The notes under the pieces are model-generated. The model made no database searches. It saw nothing but the letters and a program-made list of their open reading frames with translations, and had not been told where the DNA came from. Shown here one piece after another: positions 1-7,220 of a DNA stretch of 45,996 nt (its first letter is position 1; every line of letters begins with the position of its first letter). Made by a program: the position numbers and the translations under genes. The stretch is taken from contig CAXTHJ010000016.1 of assembly GCA_964243985.1 (NCBI GenBank), positions 1 through 45,996 on the forward strand, read 5' to 3'. The stretch is from CAIOYC01 sp964243985 (lineage in GTDB: Bacteria; Pseudomonadota; Alphaproteobacteria; Caulobacterales; Caulobacteraceae).

Positions 1-184
1 GTCCCCGGCAGGGATGCAGCGCTCCATCCCGACCCGGGAATAGGTTGGTCTGCGGGTCGTATCCCGGATGGTGGTTCAAGCAGAACCGGATGTGTGGGCC
101 CGGCCCATAAGGCCTGGGATATTCCGCGCAGCCGGCGACGGCGCTCGCCGCAGCCAAGCCCAAGAACAGAAGCGTCTTCTTCAT
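1..184 (-). CDS. Small lipoprotein, 3' end outside window
   Basis: The frame starts at the ATG at 182-184 and runs off the left edge, so only about 61 residues are visible. The N-terminus begins MKKTLLFLGLAAASAVAGC: two lysines, a hydrophobic stretch and a lipobox (VAGC), which predicts signal peptidase II cleavage and lipidation at Cys19. The mature part is rich in Pro, His and Gly and carries two further cysteines. No family is recognised. It is probably a small envelope protein. The reading of the signal is direct; the location is inference from the lipobox. Confidence 0.6.
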   Translation of the reverse strand, partial: MKKTLLFLGLAAASAVAGCAEYPRPYGPGPHIRFCLNHHPGYDPQTNLFPGRDGALHPCRG

Positions 185-545
185 CAGGTGTCTCCGTGGG
201 CGCCGTTAGCATAACGCCACATCTATGTGTTGCAGGTTGACCCTCGCAACCGCCAGCGCTGGTGATGCGACGCGAGTGCTTCGGTGTCTCCGTCGATGAG
301 CTGGATGAGTTTCAGACCCTGAATATGAACCTAGGCTGACTTTTCGTCTAAGCGCTCGATGGGCGTGCGTTCCCTTGCGAGGCCATTCCTGGCGTCGATG
401 AGAGCGGCTTCTAGCTACAATGTCACCCGTCTCCTCCGCCAAATGGTTGGACCGGGTCGCGCCCACGGCCGCAGCGTAGGTTTGGCGGTTCGTCGCCGTT
501 GATGCTGAAGACGGCCGCGTTTTGTCTGCCGAAGGAGCCAAGCTT
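185..545. other. Gene-free stretch between two divergent exported-protein genes
   Basis: 361 bases without a credible gene. A long minus-strand frame crosses it but also overlaps the Cys-rich protein gene antisense and has no recognisable sequence, so it is treated as a shadow. The promoters for the lipoprotein (leftward) and the Cys-rich protein (rightward) must lie here. No clear sigma-factor motif could be assigned by eye. Confidence 0.4.
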
Positions 546-887
546 ATGAGACTTTTGAAAATCCTCGCGGCAAGCGCCGCGATCGTTGTCGCCGCCGCCA
601 GCATCGCCTCAGCGCAGCCCGCGCCTTCCCCCGTTGCGCCTGGCGCTGGTCCCGGAATGCCGTCGATGAACGCAGCACCCAACGCCATGCCAGCCTCGCC
701 CGCCCTGAAAGCGGCCCGTCGGAACATGCGCATGACCTGCGCGGCCGATCTGGCCAAGTTCTGCCCCGATGCGCATCCCGGCCCGGACCACGCGGTCGCC
801 CAGTGCATGAAACAGCACCGCGCCGAATTTTCGGCCCCCTGCCATGACGCCATCATGGCCGTTCGCCAGGCCCGCCAGGCCTCCTAA
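546..887 (+). CDS. Exported cysteine-rich repeat protein
   Basis: About 113 residues from the ATG at 546, chosen because GAAGGAG lies at 531-537, eight bases upstream. The frame is open from a TTG at 522 but that start lacks this spacing. The N-terminus is a Sec signal peptide ending near ASIASA-QP. A Pro/Ala/Met-rich linker follows, then a compact domain with four cysteines (CAADLAKFC, QCMKQH, APCHDA). That spacing fits the small cysteine-rich repeat family seen in proteobacterial periplasmic proteins (PF00839-like). Role unknown; two disulfides are likely. It converges on the metal-sensor gene. Confidence 0.75.
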   Translation: MRLLKILAASAAIVVAAASIASAQPAPSPVAPGAGPGMPSMNAAPNAMPASPALKAARRNMRMTCAADLAKFCPDAHPGPDHAVAQCMKQHRAEFSAPCHDAIMAVRQARQAS

Positions 888-920
888 TAACCTTTTCGGC
901 CCTCAGGCGGATCGATCAAG

Positions 921-936
921 CACCGGGTGATCGGTG
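921..936. terminator. Inverted repeat between convergent genes
   Basis: CACCG-GGTGAT-CGGTG forms a five-pair hairpin in the 68-bp gap between the convergent Cys-rich and metal-sensor genes. It has no T-tract, so a terminator role rests mainly on its position. Confidence 0.25.
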
Positions 937-955
937 ACGAATTTAGTCATCATCC

Positions 956-1450
956 TTATTGATGGGCCGGATCAGGTTCTACGGCTTGTGGCGTGGGTTG
1001 AGGCGCCTCCGCCTTAGGCCCAAAGCCCCGCACCCGCGCGGTCAAGGCTGCGCGGGAGGCGGGAGACAGGACGCCGAGGGCGTCCACCAATCCGGCGTGG
1101 ACTTCAACGGCCTGATGGTCTTGAGCCTGGCGAAGCGCGGTCAGATCCTGGGCGAGCTTTGCGCGATCCAGCGGCTCGGCGCGAATGTCCGCCTCGACGG
1201 CGGCGCGCGCGGCGCGCTGCGCCAGCCTCGCCTGGCGGATGGTCTGCCGGTGGGGCGCCATGGCTTTCACGAACGCGGAGCGCTCAGGCTCCGAAAGCAG
1301 GCGAACACGGGCTGCGGGCGCAAGGCCTCCCAGGCCGGGCCCGAGAGCTGCCGGCGCAAAAAAGCGGCCGATCAGCACACTGGACAGGAAGAGGTTGAGA
1401 ATAACCGAGACGCCGAGCCCCGCCATCATCCATCGCCGATCAACTCGCAT
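956..1450 (-). CDS. Periplasmic heavy-metal sensor (CnrX/DUF-type), third gene of ECF operon
   Basis: About 164 residues from the ATG at 1448-1450 (MRVDRRWMM), which overlaps the anti-sigma stop by 11 bases; the longer frame upstream would sit inside the anti-sigma gene. One N-terminal membrane segment (LGVSVILNLFLSSVLIG) precedes a long Ala/Arg/Gln-rich helical domain typical of the periplasmic heavy-metal resistance/sensor family (CnrX, PF13801-like). These proteins bind metal in the periplasm and tune an anti-sigma/sigma pair. No obvious His/Met/Cys ligand set stands out, so the metal, or whether it binds metal at all, is open. It is the last gene of a translationally coupled sigma/anti-sigma/sensor operon. 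Confidence 0.7.
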   Translation of the reverse strand: MRVDRRWMMAGLGVSVILNLFLSSVLIGRFFAPAALGPGLGGLAPAARVRLLSEPERSAFVKAMAPHRQTIRQARLAQRAARAAVEADIRAEPLDRAKLAQDLTALRQAQDHQAVEVHAGLVDALGVLSPASRAALTARVRGFGPKAEAPQPTPQAVEPDPAHQ

Positions 1451-1832
1451 CGGCGGCCTCGCTAGGCGCATAAAGCGCCACCGCCAGGGTTTGAGACGGA
1501 TCCTCCGCGCCGCTGTGGAGCCAGCCGGTCGCAAGGCCCACGGTGACGGCTACAAAGGCCGCGGCGGCCCATCCAACCCTCGGCGTGAAAATCTTGGCCT
1601 GGGCCGCTGGCGGGTGCTGAACCGACCGCATGGCCTGCTCGGCGAGGCTCGCCGGAACCATCACGGTTGACCTCCGAAGCCACGCCTCCGCCGACTGCAT
1701 CGCTAAAAGCGCGCCGCGGGCCTCTGGCGACTGCGCCAAAAGCCGGTCAGCCCCTGCCCGGGCGCCGGGCGGCCAGCCCTCAAGGTCGCCGCCGCATCGA
1801 TCCAGAAGGTCCTGAAACGCTGACAAGTTCAT
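1440..1832 (-). CDS. Anti-sigma factor-like membrane protein
   Basis: 130 residues with a cytoplasmic N-terminal helical region (FQDLLDRCGGDLEGWPP, SPEARGALLA) and a single membrane segment near residues 87-106 (GWAAAAFVAVTVGLATGW), then a short periplasmic tail. This layout, lying between an ECF sigma gene and a periplasmic sensor gene, is that of a membrane anti-sigma factor. No zinc-binding HxxxCxxC motif is seen, so it is not a ZAS-type anti-sigma. The start overlaps the sigma stop as ATGA (1829-1832), showing translational coupling. Assignment relies on context as much as on sequence. Confidence 0.7.
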   Translation of the reverse strand: MNLSAFQDLLDRCGGDLEGWPPGARAGADRLLAQSPEARGALLAMQSAEAWLRRSTVMVPASLAEQAMRSVQHPPAAQAKIFTPRVGWAAAAFVAVTVGLATGWLHSGAEDPSQTLAVALYAPSEAADAS

Positions 1833-2380
1833 CCGGCGTCCTCATTGGCTACGGCGTCCCGAAGGGTGCGGCGCGCCCGCACCAAAAGCAGCTCGAAGGC
1901 GCCCACGCTGGTCTCCATCGCGCTTGCGCCCTCGATGTTGGAAAGGCCTGCATCATAGGTAAGGCTGATGGCGGTCCGCTGTCTCGCCGGCAAGGCCGCC
2001 ATAGCCTTGGCAAGCCTCGCGTGTCGCTCCCGGTCGATCAATACCTCATCGGCGGAGGTGGCGGGATCGGCGGGCTCTTCGATGTCGTCTAAGGGCGCGG
2101 AGCGAGGCTTGCGCGCCGTGTCGATAACGATGTTGACCAGGACCCGCGCCAGCCAGGCGCCCACGCCGGCCCGGCCGTTGGACTGTAGCCGCCACCGCGG
2201 CGCCTGCACCCAGGCGCGGGTGAAGGCCTCCTGCACAGCGTCCTCCGCCGAGGCTCGTCCCCCCGTCATGCGCAGCGCGATCGCCATCAGGCGTTTCTCG
2301 TGTCGGCCGACCAGGCGGGTGAACGCGAGACCGTCGCCTCCCCCGGCGCGCGTGAATAGCTCGTCATCGCTGTCCTCCAC
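1829..2380 (-). CDS. ECF-type RNA polymerase sigma factor
   Basis: 183 residues. Region 2 is clear (AFTRLVGRHEKRLMAIALRM, then AEDAVQEAFTRAW), followed by an acidic linker and region 4 (MAALPARQRTAISLTYDAGL, SNIEGASAMETSVGAFELLL). The start is a GTG at 2378-2380 with a purine-rich GGAAGAGG about ten bases upstream. It directs polymerase to a small regulon, normally including its own operon. Here it heads sigma / anti-sigma / CnrX-like sensor, all overlapping, which suggests a signal from the envelope, possibly metal, releases it. The target promoter could not be identified by eye in the 210-bp upstream region. Confidence 0.9.
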   Translation of the reverse strand: MEDSDDELFTRAGGGDGLAFTRLVGRHEKRLMAIALRMTGGRASAEDAVQEAFTRAWVQAPRWRLQSNGRAGVGAWLARVLVNIVIDTARKPRSAPLDDIEEPADPATSADEVLIDRERHARLAKAMAALPARQRTAISLTYDAGLSNIEGASAMETSVGAFELLLVRARRTLRDAVANEDAG

Positions 2381-2411
2381 GCTCGAAGAGCCTCTTCCGT
2401 CGACGCTAAGA

Positions 2412-2424
2412 GCTCATGATGAGC
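2412..2424. promoter_or_regulatory. Palindrome upstream of ECF sigma gene
   Basis: GCTCAT-G-ATGAGC is a perfect 13-base palindrome 32 bases upstream of the sigma start. A second palindrome, GAAGAG-C-CTCTTC, lies at 2385-2397. Either could be an operator in this divergent promoter region. No regulator can be named. Confidence 0.25.
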
Positions 2425-2589
2425 CAAACGGGCGCTGAGCCGGTACCCTACTGTTTTTCGCGAGATCAAGTGCTTTTGGAGAGCGCCGTCGCACCGGACG
2501 CGCGCCAAGTGCGGTCACCGCTTGTAAATTATAGACCCGAACGCCAGGGGAATGGATACGTCCTGCAGTTCAAGATTGATGGAGGTCGT

Positions 2590-4161
2590 GTGGAGACAGC
2601 TTTAACCGGACGCGCGGCCCGATACGCCACGGGGCTCCTGCTCGCCGCCGTGGCCTTTGTAGGCATAGCTCAACTCGCCTTCCTCCCGCCGTGGGAAGGG
2701 TTCGATGAAACGGCGCACTGGTCCTATATCCAGGAGCTGTCCGACAAAGGTCGGCCGCCCCGCTATGGCATAGACGGGCTCAGCGCCGACGTCGCCGCCT
2801 ATCCCGGACCCATGCCCTATCGATCAGAAGCGCCGTTCGATAAAACAGGCCGCCCGACTTACAGAAGCTATCGCCGCGCTGGTTCAAACCCGCTTCGGGG
2901 CGGCCCGACACAATACGTATCGACCGCTGATCTGAACTGGCAGGCGCAGCACCCTCCCCTCTACTACCTCCTCATGGTTCCCATCTATCGCGCCAGCAAA
3001 GCGTTCGGATGGGTCGATAACTTACTGGCTCTACGACTTGCATCCTTCCTTTTGGCTTTTATCGGGCTTGCCATTGGAGTCTTGTCGACCGCCAAGGCCC
3101 GCTTAAGGGCGGGCACGACGTCCGCCACCTGGACGGCGCCGATCATGGCGGCTTGGCCCTTCTTCGTTCCTCAGTTTTTTCCGCAATTCGCCAGGCTGGG
3201 AAACGATAGCCTTTGCTTGCTGATCATGGGGTTGGTGTGGGCGCTGTTGCTTCGCCTTCTCGAACGCAGAACACCCGTGCTCTCCGTCGCCGGACTCGGT
3301 GCCTGCCTTGGGCTGGGCTTGCTCACCAAGGCCTTCTTCCTGCCGATCAGCGCCAGCGTGGTCTTCATTCTCTTGATCGATGGTTGGCTTTCAAACCGGC
3401 GCTGGGCGGCTCTTCGGGAGGTCGTTGTCTTGGCCGCAACGGCGTTCGCGATCGGGGGCTGGTGGTACATGGCCAAATATGCCGAGACCGGATCGCTCAC
3501 GGGTTCTGACGAATTCATCCGCCTAGGCAAAGCGGGCGGCGCCAGCTTGCTGGCGGACGGATTCTCGGCGCAGGAGTTTCTGCAGGGGCTGTCGGTGATC
3601 GGCGGCACATTCATATGGGCCGGGACATGGTCTGAGCCGAGTTTGCCGATAATCTTTATACTTTGTCCTCTGGCCTTCCTCGCCATCACCCTTTTTCATT
3701 CCATGCGACGGCTCAAGCGCGACGAGGTTTTGGGCTGGGCCCCTGTGATCTTTGCAGGCCCTCTTCTGGCCGGGCTAATTTACCACGTGTTCGTGTGGAT
3801 GGCGGGCTCGGGCGCTACTACGCCGGGGTGGTACTTTCATATCCTCGCCGCGCCGCTCGGTTTTGCTGTGGCGAGGGGGTGGGCCCAGCGGCGTGTCCTA
3901 GCCCTGCTCACCGGAGCGGCCGTGGTATTTACGGCGATAGCATGGACCCTTCAGCTATCGATGTTCAGTGGGTGCGCCGGCAAGATCGGTGATAACCCAG
4001 GTTACACCTTGGCGGGCGCCCATTGTTTCCTAGATTATCGGGCGATCGCCGTCCTCAGCCATCCATGGCTCGGCTTTTCAAGCCTAGCCATCGGCGCCGC
4101 CTTAGCGGGCGTGGCGGCTTACCTCGCGATCCGCGCTAATCGATCTAAAATGCCGACGTGA
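2590..4161 (+). CDS. GT-C fold membrane glycosyltransferase-like protein (DUF2142/ArnT type)
   Basis: About 523 residues from the GTG at 2590, which has GGAGG at 2581-2585. The frame is open from an ATG at 2416, but that start would add a non-membrane leader with no ribosome site and run through the divergent promoter. After a first membrane segment comes PPWEGFDETAHWSYIQEL, the acidic loop motif (DE..H) of GT-C lipid-phosphosugar transferases, then QHPPLYYLLM and about ten further membrane segments. Such enzymes move a sugar from a polyprenyl-phosphate donor outside the inner membrane. Substrate unknown. It is divergent from the ECF operon, so it could be a sigma target. Confidence 0.65.
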   Translation: METALTGRAARYATGLLLAAVAFVGIAQLAFLPPWEGFDETAHWSYIQELSDKGRPPRYGIDGLSADVAAYPGPMPYRSEAPFDKTGRPTYRSYRRAGSNPLRGGPTQYVSTADLNWQAQHPPLYYLLMVPIYRASKAFGWVDNLLALRLASFLLAFIGLAIGVLSTAKARLRAGTTSATWTAPIMAAWPFFVPQFFPQFARLGNDSLCLLIMGLVWALLLRLLERRTPVLSVAGLGACLGLGLLTKAFFLPISASVVFILLIDGWLSNRRWAALREVVVLAATAFAIGGWWYMAKYAETGSLTGSDEFIRLGKAGGASLLADGFSAQEFLQGLSVIGGTFIWAGTWSEPSLPIIFILCPLAFLAITLFHSMRRLKRDEVLGWAPVIFAGPLLAGLIYHVFVWMAGSGATTPGWYFHILAAPLGFAVARGWAQRRVLALLTGAAVVFTAIAWTLQLSMFSGCAGKIGDNPGYTLAGAHCFLDYRAIAVLSHPWLGFSSLAIGAALAGVAAYLAIRANRSKMPT

Positions 4162-4266
4162 CGCTTTAGCCGACATGACGTGCGCAGCATCTGGTTGACA
4201 GGACCGGACGGGGGTTGCGCAACAGACCCGAGAAGGTTATCTCCCCACCCCTCGCCGAAAGGCCAA

Positions 4267-4343
4267 GCGCCCGTAGCTCAGCTGGATAGAGCATCAGACT
4301 ACGAATCTGAGGGTCGGACGTTCGAATCGTTCCGGGCGCGCCA
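4267..4343 (+). tRNA. tRNA-Arg (ACG)
   Basis: 77-base cloverleaf: acceptor GCGCCCG pairs with CGGGCGC at 4333-4339, D-arm AGCTCAGCTGGATAGAGC, anticodon loop CTACGAA with ACG at 4301-4303, T-loop TTCGAATC. CCA is encoded (4341-4343). It reads CGN codons after A-to-I editing. Its 3' end is the integration site of the island that follows: the last 14 bases before CCA recur at 9093-9106. The encoded CCA belongs to the element side, because the presumed original chromosome continues ACA at 9107. Confidence 0.97.
4327..4340 (+). repeat. att core, left copy (attL) within tRNA-Arg
   Basis: TCGTTCCGGGCGCG, overlapping the T-arm and 3' acceptor strand of tRNA-Arg. It is identical to the copy at 9093-9106. 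Confidence 0.85.
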
Positions 4344-5281
4344 TTCCTTCCAACATCGTTGAAAAGACTGCGGTTTCACCGTTTGGGAAACCGTTCGCCG
4401 ACGACTGCTACACGGACCTGCTACACGGTCAGGCCCCATCGTCAGCCCGAACTCTCTCTAAACACTCGGGAAATAGGGCGGGCGACTGCTACACAGATGA
4501 GCTACACCGCCTCCCTAAAGGGATCATTTGGCGAGGTGGTCGCCTCTACTATCGCCGCCGTGTTCCGGCTGCGCTGCGTGAACCGCTCGGTCGTTGTGAG
4601 GTCTGGAAATCGTTAAGCACGGACAGTGTCACGGTCGCCGAGCGTCGAGTTCATCAGGTTGCCGCCGATATTGAACGCCAGTTCGAGATTGTGCGGGCGC
4701 GGTCAGGATTTCAGTTCGATTCATCAATCCTAAGCCATCGTGAGAGTGCCGAGCAGCACTCAACGACACCATCAGACCGAAGCGTTCCGGCCACTACGCC
4801 AGCGTCACCCACTGCGACGCTGGGAAGTGTCTACGACGCTTATATGGCGGACCCCACGCGGGATTGGTCGCCTCGAACACGCTTTGCCTATGAAACGACT
4901 CGGCGCGTCGCCCTCGCCGTGCTCGGTGCGGAAACGCCGGTCAGCACGATCACACGCGCTCAATGCCGCCATTTCATCGACACCCTTCGTTGGCTACCCC
5001 GGAACGCATCCAAGCTCTACCCCGGTGTCGATCCCATGGAGATTGCGGCTCTGGCGAAGACCTCCGGGCGAACAGACCTCATTAGCCCGAGCAATGTGAA
5101 CGCCTACCTGAACAAGCTTTGCGGCGTCTTCAACTGGGCTGTGAAGGAGGAGTTGATTGGTCGAAACCCTGCTCAGGGTTTGAAGGTGCCCGATCCGACC
5201 CTGCGTCGCGAAAAGAGGCTACCGTTCTCCTCACATCAGTTGACGACTATGTTCAACGCTCCGCTCTACACTGGCTGCTGA
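4328..5281 (+). pseudogene. int: Tyrosine integrase, no start codon here and C-terminal catalytic domain lost
   Basis: A frame open from the att core (CGT at 4328) to TGA at 5279-5281, about 317 codons. The typical integrase N-terminus starts near 4526 (IIWRGGRLYYRRRVPAALRE, then GRCEVWKSLSTDSVTVAERR). The core-binding (SAM-like) domain runs from about 4820 (TLGSVYDAYM) to 5200 (FNWAVKEELIGRNPAQGL). The R-H-R-Y catalytic domain is absent: the sequence stops after MFNAPLYTGC. No ATG, GTG or TTG lies in frame between a tRNA stop codon (4274) and GTG 4691, which is well inside the conserved part. The proposed start is at 9055, joined across att in a circle. An ATG at 4497 is in another phase. 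Strongest call: inactive integrase remnant. Confidence 0.85.
4402..4511 (+). repeat. Repeated CTGCTACAC motifs, possible integrase arm-type sites
   Basis: CTGCTACACGG occurs at 4405 and again at 4418. Related copies are at 4486 (CTGCTACACAG) and about 4499 (GAGCTACACCG). The two pairs are about 81 bases apart and sit 60-170 bases from the att core. That position and repetition resemble arm sites bound by the N-terminal domain of a tyrosine integrase. They also lie in the proposed integrase frame, encoding DCYTDLLH and DCYTDELH. Confidence 0.45.
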
Positions 5282-5565
5282 GCATTGCTTGTCCCGTCCG
5301 ATTTGCCGCCGAGGGCGATCCCAACCTTCGCGACGGTAGCCACCTTTATTTCGCCGGTCAGGCGGGCTTCGGCGCCTTTACCGCGCTCCTCGGACTCCCC
5401 CACGACAATCGAGACATCGAAGTCAACGAAGCTCTTTTCCGTCAACGGTTCACCATCAAGACGAGAGGGGTTGATGGCGGCAAGATCGCGCGCCTTCATA
5501 CGCGCGCGGTCGATGCCCAACGCAATCTCGTAGAGGGTGTCTTCAATGAACTCGCTCAAGCGCAT
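5266..5565 (-). CDS. Trypco2-like small protein, C-terminus probably truncated
   Basis: 99 residues from the ATG at 5563-5565, with AGGAGAGG upstream. LSEFIEDTLYEIALGIDRAR at the N-terminus and FVDFDVSIVVGESEERGKGA in the middle match the short trypsin-co-occurring (trypco2) type of domain, found in many bacterial conflict and signalling islands. The frame ends inside the integrase remnant: its last five codons overlap the 3' end of int on the opposite strand. This suggests a deletion joined two partial genes here and removed the natural C-terminus, where the family usually continues into a beta-rich segment. Family call is from memory of the pattern. Confidence 0.6.
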   Translation of the reverse strand: MRLSEFIEDTLYEIALGIDRARMKARDLAAINPSRLDGEPLTEKSFVDFDVSIVVGESEERGKGAEARLTGEIKVATVAKVGIALGGKSDGTSNAQQPV

Positions 5566-5598
5566 GGACCGCCTCTCCTGCCTCTCTGAGTTCAGCGG

Positions 5599-6074
5599 CT
5601 AACTTTCCGCCCGCCGCGCGTTGGTGTGGAACTCCGCCGCCAGCGCGGAGAGCAACATTCTCCGCATGTCGTCGTCGGCCATGAACTGCTCGAAGGTGTG
5701 GGTGTTGCGCTCAGACCGGTTCAGGACGGCGTTCACGGCCTTCGGATCGAAGGCGTGGCGGAAGTTGTCCAGATCGTTCGTGCGCGCCTGCTCGGTTAGG
5801 GCTTCGTCCTTGGACAGGTCGGTGTTGACCTGATCCCAGAACAGCTTGTCGTTTTCGTCGAAGTCGGTGCCGAACTTGTCGTTGATGATGGTGATGACCG
5901 CCGAGAGAGGCGACAGCGCATCGTCTTTCGGCTTCGTCGTTCCGACCTCTTGGGCTCCGGTCAGCGTGCCGGTGTCGCCGCGCTCAGGCTGACCGATCCC
6001 TCGAATGTGCGGGTCAGTCGGTAGAAGGCGAGGTTCACAGCGACCCCAAGCCGAGACGGCGGCGTGCGCGTCAT
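5599..6074 (-). pseudogene. hsdR: Type I restriction enzyme HsdR, C-terminal remnant with frameshift
   Basis: The last ~125 codons read PLSAVITIINDKFGTDFDEN followed by DKLFWDQVNTDL, DNFRHAFDPK and FEQFMADDDMRRML, the C-terminal helical part of HsdR restriction subunits. Just upstream, in another phase, VNLAFYRLTRTFEGSVSLSA matches the segment normally preceding it and then hits a stop. A frameshift lies at about 5965-5985, around GAGCGCGGCGACA. The helicase and nuclease parts of HsdR, and HsdM/HsdS, are missing. The longer same-strand frame into 6684 overlaps the 340-aa gene and is not coding. A clear relic of a lost restriction system. Confidence 0.85.
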
Positions 6075-6200
6075 GGCGGCGACTGAAAACACAAGGTGGT
6101 AGGTTCTTTGACCGAGCGGCCCAACCATCGGCCTGCCTTGTCAGCCCTCTTGGGGTAGAAACCTTTACCGACTGCTCCCGTCGGATGGACGATCCAGCGG

Positions 6201-7220
6201 CTACCAAGTCATCCAGTCCCATCGACCCGTGATCCGAGCCACCGTGTCCCATCCCTCGGAGTTTACCGACCGGATGATGTGCAGCACGCCTAAGCTCGCG
6301 CACTTGTCCCTTGCCGCCTGCTCGTCTTCGGATGCGACCAAGCCGTTTCGATGCGAATGGATATCGGTCAAAATCCAACCGCCGCCGGACAGCGGCTTGA
6401 ACTCCAAGATCAGATTGCGGAACTCGGCGAATGCGACGGCTCCGGTCAGCACCCCTCCAAGGTGCCGCCGGAGGCAGTTCCTGAAACGATAGCCCGCCAT
6501 GATGAGCGACTGTGCGCTGTCCAGCGGCTTGATCTCGTCGTCGGCGCCTTGGGCGAAAGGTTGGGGCGGAAAGCGGTCGGCGCGGATCAAATAACGCCAC
6601 AGGAGGCTCCGCAGCGTCGAGTGCGGCGCCATGGTGCGGATGGCTTTCTGGATGGAGTCGTCGGTCGCTTTGGAGCAGACGCACTGGATGAACGCTACGG
6701 CCTTGCTGAACTCGCGGGCCTCGGAGCGGCTATCCAGTCGGCTCACTACCTTCCCATCGACCAGCACCGGCAGGAGTTCGTCCACGATCTGAATGCTGTG
6801 ATCCGTGATCTGTCCGATGTGCCGCAGCGCGTTGGACTTCGGTCGGTCGCCATTGGCGAACATCGAGAACAGACGGGTGTAGTGATTGGGCAAGAGAGGC
6901 TTGGCGCCGATCCGTTCCAGCGCGCCGAGGTAGGAATCCGGCACGGCGCCGTAGACGGCTTCGATGATGTCCGACGCTCGTCCGTCGCGGAGCAGAAGAG
7001 CGAGTTTAGGGTCGTCGGACACTCGGCGGGAGGTCAGGATCGGGTGATGCCTTTGCTCAACCACCTCGAATGCCAAGGCTGCGAACACAGCCTGTCGGCG
7101 AAGTGGGGCCGACTGAAGGGTCTTCCGAAGAAGCGAAGGGGCCTGCTCGTCGTAGGCAATCAGCTTGGGGCCAAGCCAGCCGAGCAGGAGATCGCCGTCG
7201 TTCAATCTGACCCCTTTCAT
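6201..7220 (-). CDS. Unknown 340-aa island protein
   Basis: 339-340 residues from ATG 7220 (a TTG at 7223 is also possible). Helix-rich and not membrane-bound. The C-terminal third has SLIMAGYRFRNCLRRHLGGV followed by GAVAFAEFRNLILEFKPL and GGGWILTDIHSHRN. The pattern of an R-N-C-L helix followed by a beta-hairpin that refers to local sequence is loosely like PcfJ-type domains, but this is weak. No catalytic motif is certain. It is intact, unlike its neighbours, and lies on the same strand as the hsdR and trypco2-like genes, with which it may once have formed a defence block. Function unknown. Confidence 0.6.
   Translation of the reverse strand: MKGVRLNDGDLLLGWLGPKLIAYDEQAPSLLRKTLQSAPLRRQAVFAALAFEVVEQRHHPILTSRRVSDDPKLALLLRDGRASDIIEAVYGAVPDSYLGALERIGAKPLLPNHYTRLFSMFANGDRPKSNALRHIGQITDHSIQIVDELLPVLVDGKVVSRLDSRSEAREFSKAVAFIQCVCSKATDDSIQKAIRTMAPHSTLRSLLWRYLIRADRFPPQPFAQGADDEIKPLDSAQSLIMAGYRFRNCLRRHLGGVLTGAVAFAEFRNLILEFKPLSGGGWILTDIHSHRNGLVASEDEQAARDKCASLGVLHIIRSVNSEGWDTVARITGRWDWMTW

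Noticed and set aside
206..856. 216-codon minus-strand frame
   Set aside because: Antisense to the Cys-rich protein gene; no known motif and low-complexity composition.
4180..4362. 60-codon frame across tRNA-Arg
   Set aside because: Pure read-through of the tRNA gene.
4359..4616. Plus-strand frame with ATG 4497 (MSYTASLKGS) as integrase start
   Set aside because: It is in a different phase from the integrase body and has no ribosome site nearby. It would need a frameshift within about ten codons. Kept as the main alternative to the split-gene idea.
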